Below, piece after piece: positions 35,354-48,490 of a stretch of 48,808 bases of DNA. Made by a program: the position numbers and the translations under genes. Source of the DNA: Loktanella salsilacus (lineage in GTDB: Bacteria > Pseudomonadota > Alphaproteobacteria > Rhodobacterales > Rhodobacteraceae); assembly GCF_900114485.1 (NCBI RefSeq), contig NZ_FOTF01000023.1, positions 1 through 48,808 on the forward strand, written 5' to 3'. A model generated the notes under the pieces. The model had not been told where the DNA came from. It saw nothing but the letters and a program-made list of their open reading frames with translations, and did no database searches. The stretch's first letter is position 1, and every line of letters starts with the position of its first letter.

Positions 35354-35378
35354 TTCTGGTCAAAAATACCGCGGGGGG
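35354..35378 (+). repeat. Rhodobacteral 3'-flanking repeat, copy 2
   Basis: TTCTGGTCAAAAATACCGCG plus a G-run lies 11 bases after the arginase stop and matches the copy after ktrB (2528-2552) in spacing and core. It is followed immediately by a hairpin. Confidence 0.5.
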
Positions 35379-35379
35379 C

Positions 35380-35399
35380 TTGGGGGGCTGGCCCCCCAA
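35380..35399 (+). terminator. Hairpin after arginase
   Basis: TTGGGGGG and CCCCCCAA form a perfect 8-bp stem with a 4-base loop. No T-run follows. Position after the gene and repeat suggests a 3'-end structure. Confidence 0.5.
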
Positions 35400-35465
35400 A
35401 TCTGGTTTTCACGCAAAAAATCGCCCCCAGCAGCGCTCAGATCCTGCGTTTCGCCCTGCTAGGCG

Positions 35466-35495
35466 TTGCGCACCAGATCAGGTATCTGCTAAGAT
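35466..35495 (+). promoter_or_regulatory. Possible gyrA promoter
   Basis: TTGCGC (35466-35471) and TAAGAT (35490-35495) are 18 bases apart, 43 bases before the gyrA start. The match is moderate, and no better pair is visible in the 196-base gap. Confidence 0.35.
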
Positions 35496-35538
35496 CAACT
35501 GATCAAAATATAGACGTCCCATCGGATAAGGCATTCAC

Positions 35539-38292
35539 GTGAACGATACCCCGGAAACTCCTGAAAACGATGATGAAAACGCCACTCCAAAGTGGACGTA
35601 TGACGGGCCGCAGGTCACGATCGAGCATGAGCTGAAGACAGCATATCTTGACTATGCCATGTCGGTCATCGTCAGCCGCGCCATTCCAGACCTGCGTGAC
35701 GGTCTGAAACCGGTGCACCGCCGCATTCTTTACGCAATGCACGACACCAATAACACCTACGACAAACCCTACCGCAAATCCTCGCGCCCCGTGGCCGAGA
35801 CGATGGGTAAATACCACCCACACGGCGACAGCGCGATCTATGACGCACTGGTGCGGATGGCGCAGAATTTCTCGATGTCGCTGGTACTGCTCGACGGTCA
35901 GGGCAACTTTGGCTCCATGGATGGCGACAAGGCCGCGGCCTATCGTTATACCGAAGTGCGGATGCAGAAGGTTGCGAACTATCTGCTGGACGATATCGAC
36001 AAAGATACGGTCGATTTCCAGTTCAACTATGATGGCAAAGACCGCGAACCAACGGTTCTGCCTGCGAAATATCCCAACATGCTGGTCAACGGCGCTGGCG
36101 GTATCGCTGTCGGCATGGCGACCAACATCCCGCCGCATAACCTTGGCGAAGTCATCGATGCGACCCTCGCGCTGATCGACAACCCCGACATGACCAGCGA
36201 AGAGCTGATCGAATACATCCCCGCCCCGGACTTTCCGACCGGCGGCGTCATCCTTGGCCGGTCTGGCGCGCGCAAAGCGTACCTAGAGGGTCGTGGCAGC
36301 GTCATCATGCGCGCCCGCACCCATACCGAGGAAATCCGCAAGGACCGCTGGGCCATCGTCATCGACGATGTCCCCTATCAAGTTAATAAATCGTCAATGA
36401 TCGACCGCATTGCCGAGGCCGCCCGTGAAAAGCGGATCGAAGGCATCGCCCACGTGCAGGACGAATCCGACCGGAACGGCGTGCGCGTCGTGGTCGAGCT
36501 AAAGCGCGACGCCACCGCAGAGGTCGTGCTGAACCAGTTGTTCCGCTTTACCCCAATGCAGACAAACTTTGCCTGCAACATGCTGGCGCTGAACGGCGGT
36601 CGCCCAGAAACGCTGACGCTGGTGCGGTTCCTGTCCTGCTTTATCGACTTCCGCGAAGACGTTGTCGCCCGTCGCACCGCGTTCGAATTGCGCAAGGCGC
36701 GGGAACGGTCCCACATCTTGTGCGGTCTGGCCGTGGCTGTGACGAACATCGACGAAATCGTTGCCACTATTCGGAAATCCTCTGACGCGAGCGAAGCGCG
36801 CGAGGCTTTGATGACGCGTAAATGGCCGGCGCAGGACATTCTGGAATACATCGCCCTGATCGACGATCCGACCCATACGGCGAACGACGATGGCACCTAC
36901 AACCTGTCAGAGGCGCAAGCCCGCGCGATCCTTGAACTGCGTCTGCAGCGCCTGACGCAGATCGGTGTGAAAGAAGTCACCGACGAGCTGAAAGAGCTGG
37001 CCACGAAAATCCGCGACTATCTTGAAATCCTCGGCTCTCGCGACCGCATCATGCAGATCATCCGCGACGAGCTGAACGAGGTGAAAACCCAGTTCGCCGT
37101 GCCGCGCCGGTCCGAAATCGTCGACTGGGCCGCCGACATGGACGACGAGGACTTGATCGAGCGTGAAGAGATGGTCGTCACCGTCACCTCTGGCGGCTAC
37201 ATCAAGCGCACCGCGCTGACCGACTTCCGCCAGCAGCGCCGCGGCGGCAAAGGTCTGTCATCGATGGCCACGAAGGAAGAGGACGTCGTCACAACCCTTT
37301 TCGTCGCCAACACCCATACCCAGCTGCTGTTTTTTACAACAGACGGCATGGCTTACAAGCTAAAGTGCTGGCAGTTGCCGCTCGGCAGCCGCACCGCCAA
37401 AGGCAAGGCTATCGTAAACATTCTGCCCATCGTGCCCGGCATCTCTATCGCGGCGATCATGCCTGTCGACCGGGACGAGGCAGAGTGGGACGATCTGCAG
37501 GTGGTCTTTGCCACGTCCAAGGGCACTGTGCGCCGCAACAAGCTGTCCGACTTCACCAATGTGAACCGCGCCGGCAAGATCGCAATGAAGTTCGAGGACG
37601 ATCAGGCCGACAACACGCTGATCAATGCCCGCATCGCGTCCAACGATGACGACGTCATGCTGGTCACGAACTCTGGCCGTGCCATCCGCTTCCCTGCGAC
37701 CGACGTGCGGGTATTCAACTCGCGCGGCTCTGTCGGTGTGCGCGGCATTCGTTTGAACGGCGACGACAAGGTCGTCTCCATGTCGATTATCCGCCACTTC
37801 GAGGCGGAAGCCTCTGAACGCGCTGCATATTTGAAAATGCGCCGCGCAATGGCGGGCCTTGCCGACGACGCTGAAGTGTCCGACGACGAGGACGACGTGA
37901 CACCCGGCGCGATCAGCCAGGAACGCTACGCGGAAATGTCTGCGGCTGAAAACCTGATCCTGACGATCACATCAAAAGGCTCTGGTAAGCTCAGCTCTAG
38001 CCACGATTATCCTGTGCGCGGACGCGGCGGCATGGGCGTCACGGCGATGGACAAGGCGATGCGCGGCGGCCCACTGGTGTCGTCCTTCCCTGTCGATCTG
38101 TCCGACCAGATCATGCTGGTCACCTCGACCGGTCAATCGATCCGCGTGCCCATCGACGGCATCAGCTTCCGCTCTCGCGGGGCGGGCGGCGTGAAGGTGT
38201 TTGACACCGCCAAGGGCGAAGAAGTCGTCAGCGTCGCTTGGATCGCCGAACAGCCAGAGACCGATCCAGAAGCAGGTGAGCCCGAAGCGTGA
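35539..38292 (+). CDS. gyrA: DNA gyrase subunit A
   Basis: GyrA is the DNA-cutting subunit of gyrase, which introduces negative supercoils. The 917-residue protein starts at GTG with AAGG upstream. The catalytic tyrosine is Tyr137 ([10 protein letters not shown]). The quinolone-resistance region reads [19 protein letters not shown] with Ser98 and Asp102 unchanged, i.e. the sensitive wild-type form. The GyrA box QQRRGGKGL identifies it as gyrase rather than topoisomerase IV. An acidic insert ([15 protein letters not shown]) in the C-terminal beta-pinwheel accounts for the extra length over E. coli and is normal for alphaproteobacteria. Confidence 0.98.
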   Translation: MNDTPETPENDDENATPKWTYDGPQVTIEHELKTAYLDYAMSVIVSRAIPDLRDGLKPVHRRILYAMHDTNNTYDKPYRKSSRPVAETMGKYHPHGDSAIYDALVRMAQNFSMSLVLLDGQGNFGSMDGDKAAAYRYTEVRMQKVANYLLDDIDKDTVDFQFNYDGKDREPTVLPAKYPNMLVNGAGGIAVGMATNIPPHNLGEVIDATLALIDNPDMTSEELIEYIPAPDFPTGGVILGRSGARKAYLEGRGSVIMRARTHTEEIRKDRWAIVIDDVPYQVNKSSMIDRIAEAAREKRIEGIAHVQDESDRNGVRVVVELKRDATAEVVLNQLFRFTPMQTNFACNMLALNGGRPETLTLVRFLSCFIDFREDVVARRTAFELRKARERSHILCGLAVAVTNIDEIVATIRKSSDASEAREALMTRKWPAQDILEYIALIDDPTHTANDDGTYNLSEAQARAILELRLQRLTQIGVKEVTDELKELATKIRDYLEILGSRDRIMQIIRDELNEVKTQFAVPRRSEIVDWAADMDDEDLIEREEMVVTVTSGGYIKRTALTDFRQQRRGGKGLSSMATKEEDVVTTLFVANTHTQLLFFTTDGMAYKLKCWQLPLGSRTAKGKAIVNILPIVPGISIAAIMPVDRDEAEWDDLQVVFATSKGTVRRNKLSDFTNVNRAGKIAMKFEDDQADNTLINARIASNDDDVMLVTNSGRAIRFPATDVRVFNSRGSVGVRGIRLNGDDKVVSMSIIRHFEAEASERAAYLKMRRAMAGLADDAEVSDDEDDVTPGAISQERYAEMSAAENLILTITSKGSGKLSSSHDYPVRGRGGMGVTAMDKAMRGGPLVSSFPVDLSDQIMLVTSTGQSIRVPIDGISFRSRGAGGVKVFDTAKGEEVVSVAWIAEQPETDPEAGEPEA

Positions 38293-38304
38293 CCTAGGTG
38301 CCAC

Positions 38305-38351
38305 GGAAGGTGAATTGTTAACAAAAAGTTAACGCACACAATTCACCTTCC
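38305..38351 (+). repeat. Perfect 14-bp inverted repeat enclosing a CtrA operator
   Basis: GGAAGGTGAATTGT (38305-38318) and its exact complement ACAATTCACCTTCC (38338-38351) enclose 19 bases. Inside, TAAC-AAAAA-GTTA can extend the stem. As RNA this would be a long hairpin after gyrA; as DNA it frames the CtrA site. Confidence 0.85.
38318..38333. promoter_or_regulatory. Perfect CtrA operator upstream of an outer membrane protein gene
   Basis: TTAA (38318-38321), seven bases, TTAAC (38329-38333) is an exact TTAA-N7-TTAAC site and sits 85 bases before the outer-membrane protein start. If it overlaps the -35 region, as CtrA sites usually do, transcription would begin near 38360. Confidence 0.6.
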
Positions 38352-38377
38352 GGATGGCCCGCTCTACCCAAGGTAGA

Positions 38378-38404
38378 GGGCGACCAACCACGAGTCGCCC
38401 TTTT
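38378..38404 (+). terminator. Terminator-like hairpin just before the outer membrane protein gene
   Basis: GGGCGAC (38378-38384) and GTCGCCC (38394-38400) pair over 7 bp and are followed by TTTT. A second hairpin, CTCTACC / GGTAGAG (38362-38378), abuts it. It can end gyrA transcripts, but the ribosome site of the next gene starts only a few bases later, so it may also act as an attenuator for transcripts starting at the CtrA-controlled promoter. Confidence 0.7.
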
Positions 38405-38417
38405 ATTGAGGGTTAGA

Positions 38418-39194
38418 ATGACTAATATTTTCAAGGCTATGCTATCTGCTGGCTTTTGTGTTGCGGCGACTGCGGCGGCCTCCCAATCCCTGACTGGCGG
38501 CGACGTGACAGCCACCTACGGCGGATTGACCGACAGCGATTACGATGCCTCGGGCTACAATCTGTCCGCCAGCGGTGAAATCGGTTTTGACCGGGTTTTC
38601 GCGCTTCAGGGCGACCTAAGCTACACCGACACCGATCTGGGCCTGCTCAGCAGCGACACCATCGCGTTCACTGGCCACGCCATTTATCACGCGAATGAAT
38701 TTGCCTCTTTTGGCATGTACTACGGTCAGGAATCCTCTGACGGGGACGATCTGAAATACTACGGTGTTGAAGGCGGATACGAGGCTGCACAGCTGAAAGT
38801 CGAAGGTTACTTCGGTATTTCCGCAATCGATCTGGGCGACGCCTTTGCTGGGACCGACTTTGCCGCAGACGGCGCAATCATTGGTGATTTCGAGCTGAAC
38901 CAAGCTGGCGTTCAGGTTGGCTATGACGTGAACGAGATGTTCACCGTGATGGGTCGTTATGACCAAATTCACTTCACCGACGCTTTGTCCTTTGACCGTA
39001 TCGGTGCAGGTGTTTCCGCCGATCTGGGCAATAACATCGGCCTGTCCGCAGAACTTGGCCGCCTCAGCACCGATATCGCCGGCCTGTCCGACGACGTGAC
39101 CTATGCCAATATCGGCGCGACCTACACCTTTGGTGCAGAACGCGGCGCGACCTTCGGCGCGCGGGATTCCGCCCACACGCTCACTGGCTTCTGA
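38418..39194 (+). CDS. Outer membrane beta-barrel (porin-like) protein A
   Basis: The 258-residue protein has a signal peptide (about 1-25, TAAASQS). Alternating beta-strand sequence follows, rich in Gly, Asp and aromatic residues (ATYGGLTDSDYDASGYNLSA, FASFGMYYGQES), and the last residue is Phe (TLTGF), the usual recognition signal for outer-membrane insertion. There are about 12 strands by eye, as in small porins. It is paralogous to the next gene. GAGGG precedes the ATG at 38418; the frame's earlier TTG would lie on the ribosome site. A CtrA operator and terminator-like hairpin lie in front of it. Confidence 0.75.
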   Translation: MTNIFKAMLSAGFCVAATAAASQSLTGGDVTATYGGLTDSDYDASGYNLSASGEIGFDRVFALQGDLSYTDTDLGLLSSDTIAFTGHAIYHANEFASFGMYYGQESSDGDDLKYYGVEGGYEAAQLKVEGYFGISAIDLGDAFAGTDFAADGAIIGDFELNQAGVQVGYDVNEMFTVMGRYDQIHFTDALSFDRIGAGVSADLGNNIGLSAELGRLSTDIAGLSDDVTYANIGATYTFGAERGATFGARDSAHTLTGF

Positions 39195-39211
39195 CGCCTT
39201 TGCGCCACAGA

Positions 39212-39239
39212 TCATGCCGGGCACATCCGCCCGGCATGA
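39212..39239 (+). terminator. Hairpin between the two outer membrane protein genes
   Basis: TCATGCCGGGC and GCCCGGCATGA form an 11-bp perfect stem with a 6-base loop, 17 bases after the stop. There is no T-run, so it may separate expression levels of the two genes rather than end transcription fully. Confidence 0.55.
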
Positions 39240-39323
39240 CCGAACTTGCACAAATCAGACATTCCTCGTATTTTTGCGCCTAAGAGGCAAAAAGCCTCAT
39301 CCAAAAAACAACGAGGCAGAGAC

Positions 39324-40022
39324 ATGATTAACCGCGCAGTTCCCGTCGCCATTCTTTTGGCGACTCTTCCCCTTTCCGCATTCGCCCAAGGCATCACCGG
39401 CGGTGATCTTGGCATCGAATACAACGCGCCACTTGATGGCAGCGACTTTGGCGGCACGACCTACTCGGGTGGCGTCGAATATGGCTTTATGCGCACGTTC
39501 AGCATGTCGGTGAACGCCGCCGCCTACAAACCTGACAACATCAGCACCACCGCCACGAACGTCACCCTGCACGGCACATACCAGCTGTCCTCTGCCGCAT
39601 CTGTCGGCGGCTTCTATGGGTACGACTCCAATGATGGCGAAGGCCTGAACCTGTTCGGTATCGAAGGCGGCACCGAATTCATGGGCGGCGATGTGGGCGC
39701 TTACATCGGCCGCGCCGAGGATGACGGCACGATTTTCGGCATCGACGGCAGCTATGACCTACGCTCGGGCTTTTCCGTCATCGGTAACGTCGACTTGATC
39801 GACGTCGATGATGTGCGTCTGACCCAAGCGTCGATCGGCGCGGAATACCAGATGGCAGCCGGCCCGCAGTTCTACACGCAAATCGGCCGTATTACTGGCG
39901 ATGTGGGTGACGATTCAGACTCCGTTGGCTTCTTTACCATCGGCGCCAAGGTCGCATTTGGCGCGGCACGCGGCACCACCTTCGACAACCGCAGCATTTT
40001 CGAAGTCATCCCCGGCTTCTGA
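39324..40022 (+). CDS. Outer membrane beta-barrel (porin-like) protein B
   Basis: The 232-residue paralogue of the preceding protein shares the layout: signal peptide ending SAFAQ, then TGGDLGIEYNAPLDGSDFGG against TGGDVTATYGGLTDSDYDAS. Similar spaced strands follow, with a matching end (AARGTTFDNRS ... PGF against AERGATFGARDS ... TGF). The terminal Phe again fits outer-membrane insertion. GAGGCAGAG precedes the ATG. The pair probably arose by tandem duplication; different length and low identity suggest separated roles. Confidence 0.75.
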   Translation: MINRAVPVAILLATLPLSAFAQGITGGDLGIEYNAPLDGSDFGGTTYSGGVEYGFMRTFSMSVNAAAYKPDNISTTATNVTLHGTYQLSSAASVGGFYGYDSNDGEGLNLFGIEGGTEFMGGDVGAYIGRAEDDGTIFGIDGSYDLRSGFSVIGNVDLIDVDDVRLTQASIGAEYQMAAGPQFYTQIGRITGDVGDDSDSVGFFTIGAKVAFGAARGTTFDNRSIFEVIPGF

Positions 40023-40061
40023 CCCTTTGCAAATCAGCCCGCGGTGTCCTACATCGCGGGC

Positions 40062-41423
40062 ATGACACATCATTTGCACATCGTCGGCGGCGGCATGGCC
40101 GGATCAGAGGCAGCCTGGCAGGCCGCGAACGCGGGCCTTACGGTTACCATTCACGAAATGCGGCCCAAGGTTGCGACCTTTGCCCATCGCACGGGCGATT
40201 TGGGGGAAATGGTTTGCTCCAATTCCTTCCGCTCTGACGATCACGAACAAAATGCGGTTGGCCTGCTGCATTGGGAAATGCGTCAGGCGAACGGTCTGAT
40301 CATGCAGACCGCAGCGCAGCACCGCCTGCCCGCAGGCGGCGCATTGGCCGTGGACCGTGATCCCTTTGCCGTCAGCGTCACCGCCGCGCTCAAGGCGCAT
40401 CCGAACATCACAGTATCCTACGAAGAAATCACAGAGCTGCCCGATGAGGGCCAGTGGATCATCGCGACCGGCCCTCTAACCTCTGGCACCTTGGCAGAGG
40501 CGATCCGCGCCAAAACCGGCGCCGACCAGCTTGCGTTTTTCGACGCCATCGCGCCCATCGTCTACGCCGAGACCGTCGACATGGACGTCGCTTGGATGCA
40601 GTCCCGTTATGATAAGGGAGAGACCGAAGACGAGCGCACCGCTTACCTGAACTGCCCGATGACTAAGGACCAGTACGAGGCCTTTATCGACGCGCTGCTG
40701 GCTGCCGAAAAGACAGAGTTCAAAGAGGGCGAGACCGCAGGTTATTTTGACGGCTGTCTGCCGATCGAAGTCATGGCGGAACGCGGCCGCGAGACGCTGC
40801 GCTTTGGCCCAATGAAGCCCGTTGGCCTGACAAACGCGCACGATCCGGAAACCAAGGCCTATGCCGTGGTGCAGCTGCGCCGCGACAACGCGCTTGGGAC
40901 GCTCTACAACATCGTCGGTTTCCAGACCAAGATGAAGTACGGCGCGCAAAAGGCTGTTTTCAAAACGATTCCTGCCCTGCAGGACGCGGAATTTGCACGC
41001 CTTGGTGGTATTCACCGGAACACATTTATCAACTCTCCGACGCTTCTGGACGGGCAGATGCGGCTGAAATCCCAACCCAACATCCGCTTTGCCGGCCAGA
41101 TCACTGGCGTTGAAGGCTACGTCGAAAGCGCCGCCATGGGGCTGCTCGCCGCCCGGCTTGCGATTGCGCAGGCGCATGGCATCGATCTGCCGCCCGTGCC
41201 GAACACCACGGCAATGGGCGCGCTTGTCACGCATATCACCGGCGGCGCGGATGCGAAAACCTTCCAACCGATGAACGTGAACTTCGGTCTGTTTCCCCCG
41301 CTCGAAGGCACCGGCATCAAAGGCGGGCGCCGCGGCCGCAAAGAACGCTACAAAGCCTATACCGACCGCGCGAAAGAAGACTGGACCGCCTGGCTGGCCC
41401 AAACGGAAACCGTTCCCGCTTGA
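40062..41423 (+). CDS. trmFO: tRNA (uracil-5-)-methyltransferase, folate dependent
   Basis: TrmFO makes m5U54 in tRNA using methylenetetrahydrofolate and FAD. The 453-residue protein has the FAD loop [17 protein letters not shown] at the N-terminus, the family motif [11 protein letters not shown], and [13 protein letters not shown] near the C-terminus. The ATG at 40062 is used instead of an upstream GTG because family proteins begin just before the FAD loop. It overlaps gluQRS at TTGA. Confidence 0.95.
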   Translation: MTHHLHIVGGGMAGSEAAWQAANAGLTVTIHEMRPKVATFAHRTGDLGEMVCSNSFRSDDHEQNAVGLLHWEMRQANGLIMQTAAQHRLPAGGALAVDRDPFAVSVTAALKAHPNITVSYEEITELPDEGQWIIATGPLTSGTLAEAIRAKTGADQLAFFDAIAPIVYAETVDMDVAWMQSRYDKGETEDERTAYLNCPMTKDQYEAFIDALLAAEKTEFKEGETAGYFDGCLPIEVMAERGRETLRFGPMKPVGLTNAHDPETKAYAVVQLRRDNALGTLYNIVGFQTKMKYGAQKAVFKTIPALQDAEFARLGGIHRNTFINSPTLLDGQMRLKSQPNIRFAGQITGVEGYVESAAMGLLAARLAIAQAHGIDLPPVPNTTAMGALVTHITGGADAKTFQPMNVNFGLFPPLEGTGIKGGRRGRKERYKAYTDRAKEDWTAWLAQTETVPA

Positions 41424-42247
41424 TCACGCGCTTCGCCCCGTCGCCTACTGGCCCGCTGCACTTGGGCCACGCCTATTCCGCGCTTTTTGCGCATGACATG
41501 GCACGGGCGGCGGGCGGCACGTTCCTGCTGCGGATCGAAGACATTGACCAGTCCCGCGCCCGCCCGGAATGGGAATCGCAGATATACGATGACCTCGCTT
41601 GGCTTGGCCTTACATGGCCCACGCCGGTGATGCGCCAGTCGGACCGATTGCCCGCCTACGCCGCCGCCCTCGATACGCTTTGGGCCCGCGGCTTGCTCTA
41701 TCCCTGCACCTGCAACCGCCGCGATATCCTCGCCGCCGCCAGCGCCCCGCAGGAAGGCGCGGCCATGGGCCCCGACGGCATCATCTATCCCGGCACCTGC
41801 CGCGTTCAGTCCCGCACCGGCCCGCGCCCACTGGATACCGCACTCCGCCTCGACATGAACAAAGCCCTGCAAGCCGTTGATACTGAAACATTCTATGGCG
41901 CAGGCAACCAGCACATGACGGACAACATCGGCGACGTCGTCCTGTCTCGCCGCGATATGGGCACATCCTATCATCTGTCTGTCGTGATCGACGACGCGGC
42001 CCAGCAGATAACCGACGTCGTGCGCGGCGCTGACCTGCGCGAGGCGACACCAATCCACGTTCTGCTGCAACATCTGCTGCAGCTGCCAACGCCCACCTAC
42101 CACCACCACCGCCTGATCCGCGACGATGCCGGCAAACGCCTTGCCAAACGCGACGACGCCCGCGCCATCGCCACTTATCGGGAGGGCGGCGCGACGCCCG
42201 CTGACATTCGCCAGTTGGTCGGGCTCCCCCTTCATCTGGCGAAATAA
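41420..42247 (+). CDS. gluQRS: Glutamyl-Q tRNA(Asp) synthetase
   Basis: GluQRS attaches glutamate to queuosine in tRNA-Asp; it is a truncated glutamyl-tRNA synthetase without anticodon domain. The 275-residue protein starts [23 protein letters not shown] (HIGH-type motif HLGH). It has the zinc site CTC ... YPGTC and a KMSKS-type loop KRLAKRD. The start is an uncommon TTG overlapping the trmFO stop, and no other start fits the family N-terminus. Two tRNA-modifying enzymes are thus translationally coupled. Confidence 0.93.
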   Translation: MITRFAPSPTGPLHLGHAYSALFAHDMARAAGGTFLLRIEDIDQSRARPEWESQIYDDLAWLGLTWPTPVMRQSDRLPAYAAALDTLWARGLLYPCTCNRRDILAAASAPQEGAAMGPDGIIYPGTCRVQSRTGPRPLDTALRLDMNKALQAVDTETFYGAGNQHMTDNIGDVVLSRRDMGTSYHLSVVIDDAAQQITDVVRGADLREATPIHVLLQHLLQLPTPTYHHHRLIRDDAGKRLAKRDDARAIATYREGGATPADIRQLVGLPLHLAK

Positions 42248-42334
42248 ACTCATACCCCGCCCGTCGCATGGCAAACCGCCCACGATCCGCCTGATCCTCG
42301 GTTTTTGCTAAAGACGCGCCCGCTTTAGGCGATC

Positions 42335-42697
42335 TTAGCTCTCCATCGGTGCGTCGGTCACAACCTCTTCGCCGCCCTCGACCTTGGTATAGAAACAAGA
42401 CCGCCGCCCGGTGTGACAGGCAGGCCCAGTTTGATCGACTTCGACCAACAAACAGTCGCGGTCGCAGTCCAAACGGAACTCCACCAGCTTTTGCACATTG
42501 CCGGATGTCGCGCCCTTGACCCAGAATTCAGCCCGGGAACGGGACCAATAGGTCACATCGCCTGTCTCCAGCGTGCGCGTGATCGCCTCGGCGTTCATCC
42601 AGGCCAGCATCAAGACTTCGCCCGACTGCGCGTCCTGCGCGATCACGGGAATCAAGCCGGCGTCGTTAAACCGCAGGCTGGCGGGGTCGAAGGACAT
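42335..42697 (-). CDS. hisI: Phosphoribosyl-AMP cyclohydrolase
   Basis: HisI opens the ring of PR-AMP in histidine synthesis. The 120-residue protein has [21 protein letters not shown] and the zinc-binding cysteines in [23 protein letters not shown], all typical. It is the cyclohydrolase-only form, not fused to HisE. AAGGTG lies before the ATG at 42697. It shares a 66-base divergent promoter region with the NifU-like gene. Confidence 0.96.
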   Translation of the reverse strand: MSFDPASLRFNDAGLIPVIAQDAQSGEVLMLAWMNAEAITRTLETGDVTYWSRSRAEFWVKGATSGNVQKLVEFRLDCDRDCLLVEVDQTGPACHTGRRSCFYTKVEGGEEVVTDAPMES

Positions 42698-42763
42698 GGG
42701 TGTCACCTTTCCAAAACATCTGTTGCGCCCTATCTATGGACCAACCAGTGAAAGGGCAAACCG

Positions 42764-43210
42764 GTGAGCGCCGAGACCGACATGATTAAACTGTATTCCA
42801 CGCGCATTTTGGCGCTGGCCTCGCAGATCCCCCACACCGCCCGCCTTGATGCGCCGGATGGCACCGCGCGCAAACGCTCGCCGCTGTGCGGGTCAACGGT
42901 GACCGTCGATGTGACGCTTGCGGATGGCCGCATCGCTGCGTTCGGCCAAGACGTGAAGGCCTGCGCGCTGGGTCAGGCTGCGGCCTCTGTCGTGGGCGAT
43001 GCGATTGTGGGCCTTGACCGCACCGCTGTGCAAACAGGCCGCGATCAGTTGCATGCGATGCTGACCGCCCATGGCCCTGCCCCGACTGCCCCCTTTGACG
43101 GGCTTGCTGTGTTAGAGCCTGCGCGCGATTATAAGAACCGCCATGCGTCGATCATGCTGGCCTTTGACGCCACCCTTGCCGCACTGGACGATGCGACCGC
43201 AACCGCCTGA
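42764..43210 (+). CDS. NifU/IscU-like iron-sulfur scaffold protein
   Basis: The 148-residue protein starts at GTG with AAAGGG upstream; an ATG at 42782 is an alternative. It resembles IscU/NifU-N scaffolds, with cysteines in SPLCGSTVTVD and VKACALGQAAAS. The third canonical cysteine is missing: the aligned region reads KNRHASIMLAF. This variant is common in alphaproteobacterial homologues annotated as scaffold proteins. Role in Fe-S cluster assembly is likely but unproven without the third ligand. Confidence 0.82.
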   Translation: MSAETDMIKLYSTRILALASQIPHTARLDAPDGTARKRSPLCGSTVTVDVTLADGRIAAFGQDVKACALGQAAASVVGDAIVGLDRTAVQTGRDQLHAMLTAHGPAPTAPFDGLAVLEPARDYKNRHASIMLAFDATLAALDDATATA

Positions 43211-43233
43211 TCCGGCCTCAAATCGATCCTGCA

Positions 43234-43271
43234 TAAAAAAACCGCCGCTCACCCGGGAAGGTGGCGGCGGT
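43234..43271 (-). terminator. Terminator of the ligA-recG-small membrane protein unit
   Basis: On the minus strand a GC stem (ACCGCCGC / GCGGCGGT continued by CACC / GGTG) is followed by seven T. It lies about 120 bases after the 40-residue peptide gene. The intervening DNA shows no other gene. Confidence 0.85.
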
Positions 43272-43390
43272 AAGTGATGCATCCCAGCGGCGATGATCGG
43301 GGCAGGCAACCCTTGATCATTCTTAGGACAGGCAGTCAGCGTCTGACGTGTGGGACAGGCAAAACGCAACGCCGCCGGGGCGCAAACAGA

Positions 43391-43513
43391 TCAGATCATC
43401 GCAGGCAGTGACAATCCGGCAAACAGCATAACAACCAGTGCGGCGACCCCGATTGCGTCGGCCAGGATGGTATCGCGGCTGCGGTGGATCGCGGTCTTGA
43501 TGTCCTTGGCCAT
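43391..43513 (-). CDS. Small membrane protein, 40 residues
   Basis: A short gene with a strong ribosome site (AAAGGAGAG, about five bases before ATG) encodes a peptide with a basic amphipathic N-terminus (MAKDIKTAIHRSRDTILADA) and one transmembrane helix (IGVAALVVMLFAGLSLP). It follows recG after 106 bases on the same strand and before the terminator, so it is probably the last gene of that transcript. I recall similar short peptides in related genomes but no assigned function. Possible roles are a membrane-bound regulator or a toxin-like peptide; nothing in the sequence decides. Confidence 0.7.
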   Translation of the reverse strand: MAKDIKTAIHRSRDTILADAIGVAALVVMLFAGLSLPAMI

Positions 43514-43619
43514 GGGGTCTCTCCTTTGGTTGCTGTGGTGTTGCCTCTTTGTTCCATTTCATTAACCGCCTGTAAAGAACTTTTTGAGAACATTTGTGAA
43601 CAAAATGTTCCGACCTGTT

Positions 43620-48058
<4,439 letters not shown>

Positions 48059-48129
48059 CTAAAGCGGCACCGTTCAGACGTCCAGACGCCACGCCCGCCT
48101 GGGCTGCCAAACCTGCGAATTGCTAACCC

Positions 48130-48490
48130 TTAGGCCCCGACGGCAAGAGGCGGTGCCCTGCCCGATTGCGCGTCTGGATCGCGCAACACATATCCACGGC
48201 CCCAGACAGTTTCGATAAAATTCTCGCCCCCAGTGGCTTCGGATAGTTTTTTGCGCAGCTTGCAGATGAATACATCGATGATCTTCAATTCAGGCTCGTC
48301 CATGCCGCCATAAAGATGGTTCAGGAACATTTCTTTCGTCAGCGTCGTGCCTTTGCGCAGGCTAAGCAGTTCCAGCATCTGATATTCCTTGCCGGTCAAA
48401 TGCACGGCAGTGCCTTCGACTTCGACCGTTTTCGCGTCAAGGTTCACACAGATACTGCCAGTCTTAATGATCGACTGCGCATGCCCCTTA
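48130..48490 (-). pseudogene. ctrA: Cell cycle regulator CtrA, 3' fragment (interrupted by IS)
   Basis: The fragment encodes the linker and complete OmpR-type DNA-binding domain of CtrA. It starts at [12 protein letters not shown] and continues through [31 protein letters not shown], the recognition helix region FICKLRKKL and [13 protein letters not shown]. By comparison with Caulobacter CtrA this begins near residue 120. The receiver domain with the phospho-Asp must lie beyond the IS, outside the window. The junction is at 48490/48491. The only start codon left in frame is a GTG at 48447 without a clear ribosome site. The domain itself shows no damage, which points to a recent insertion. Confidence 0.88.
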
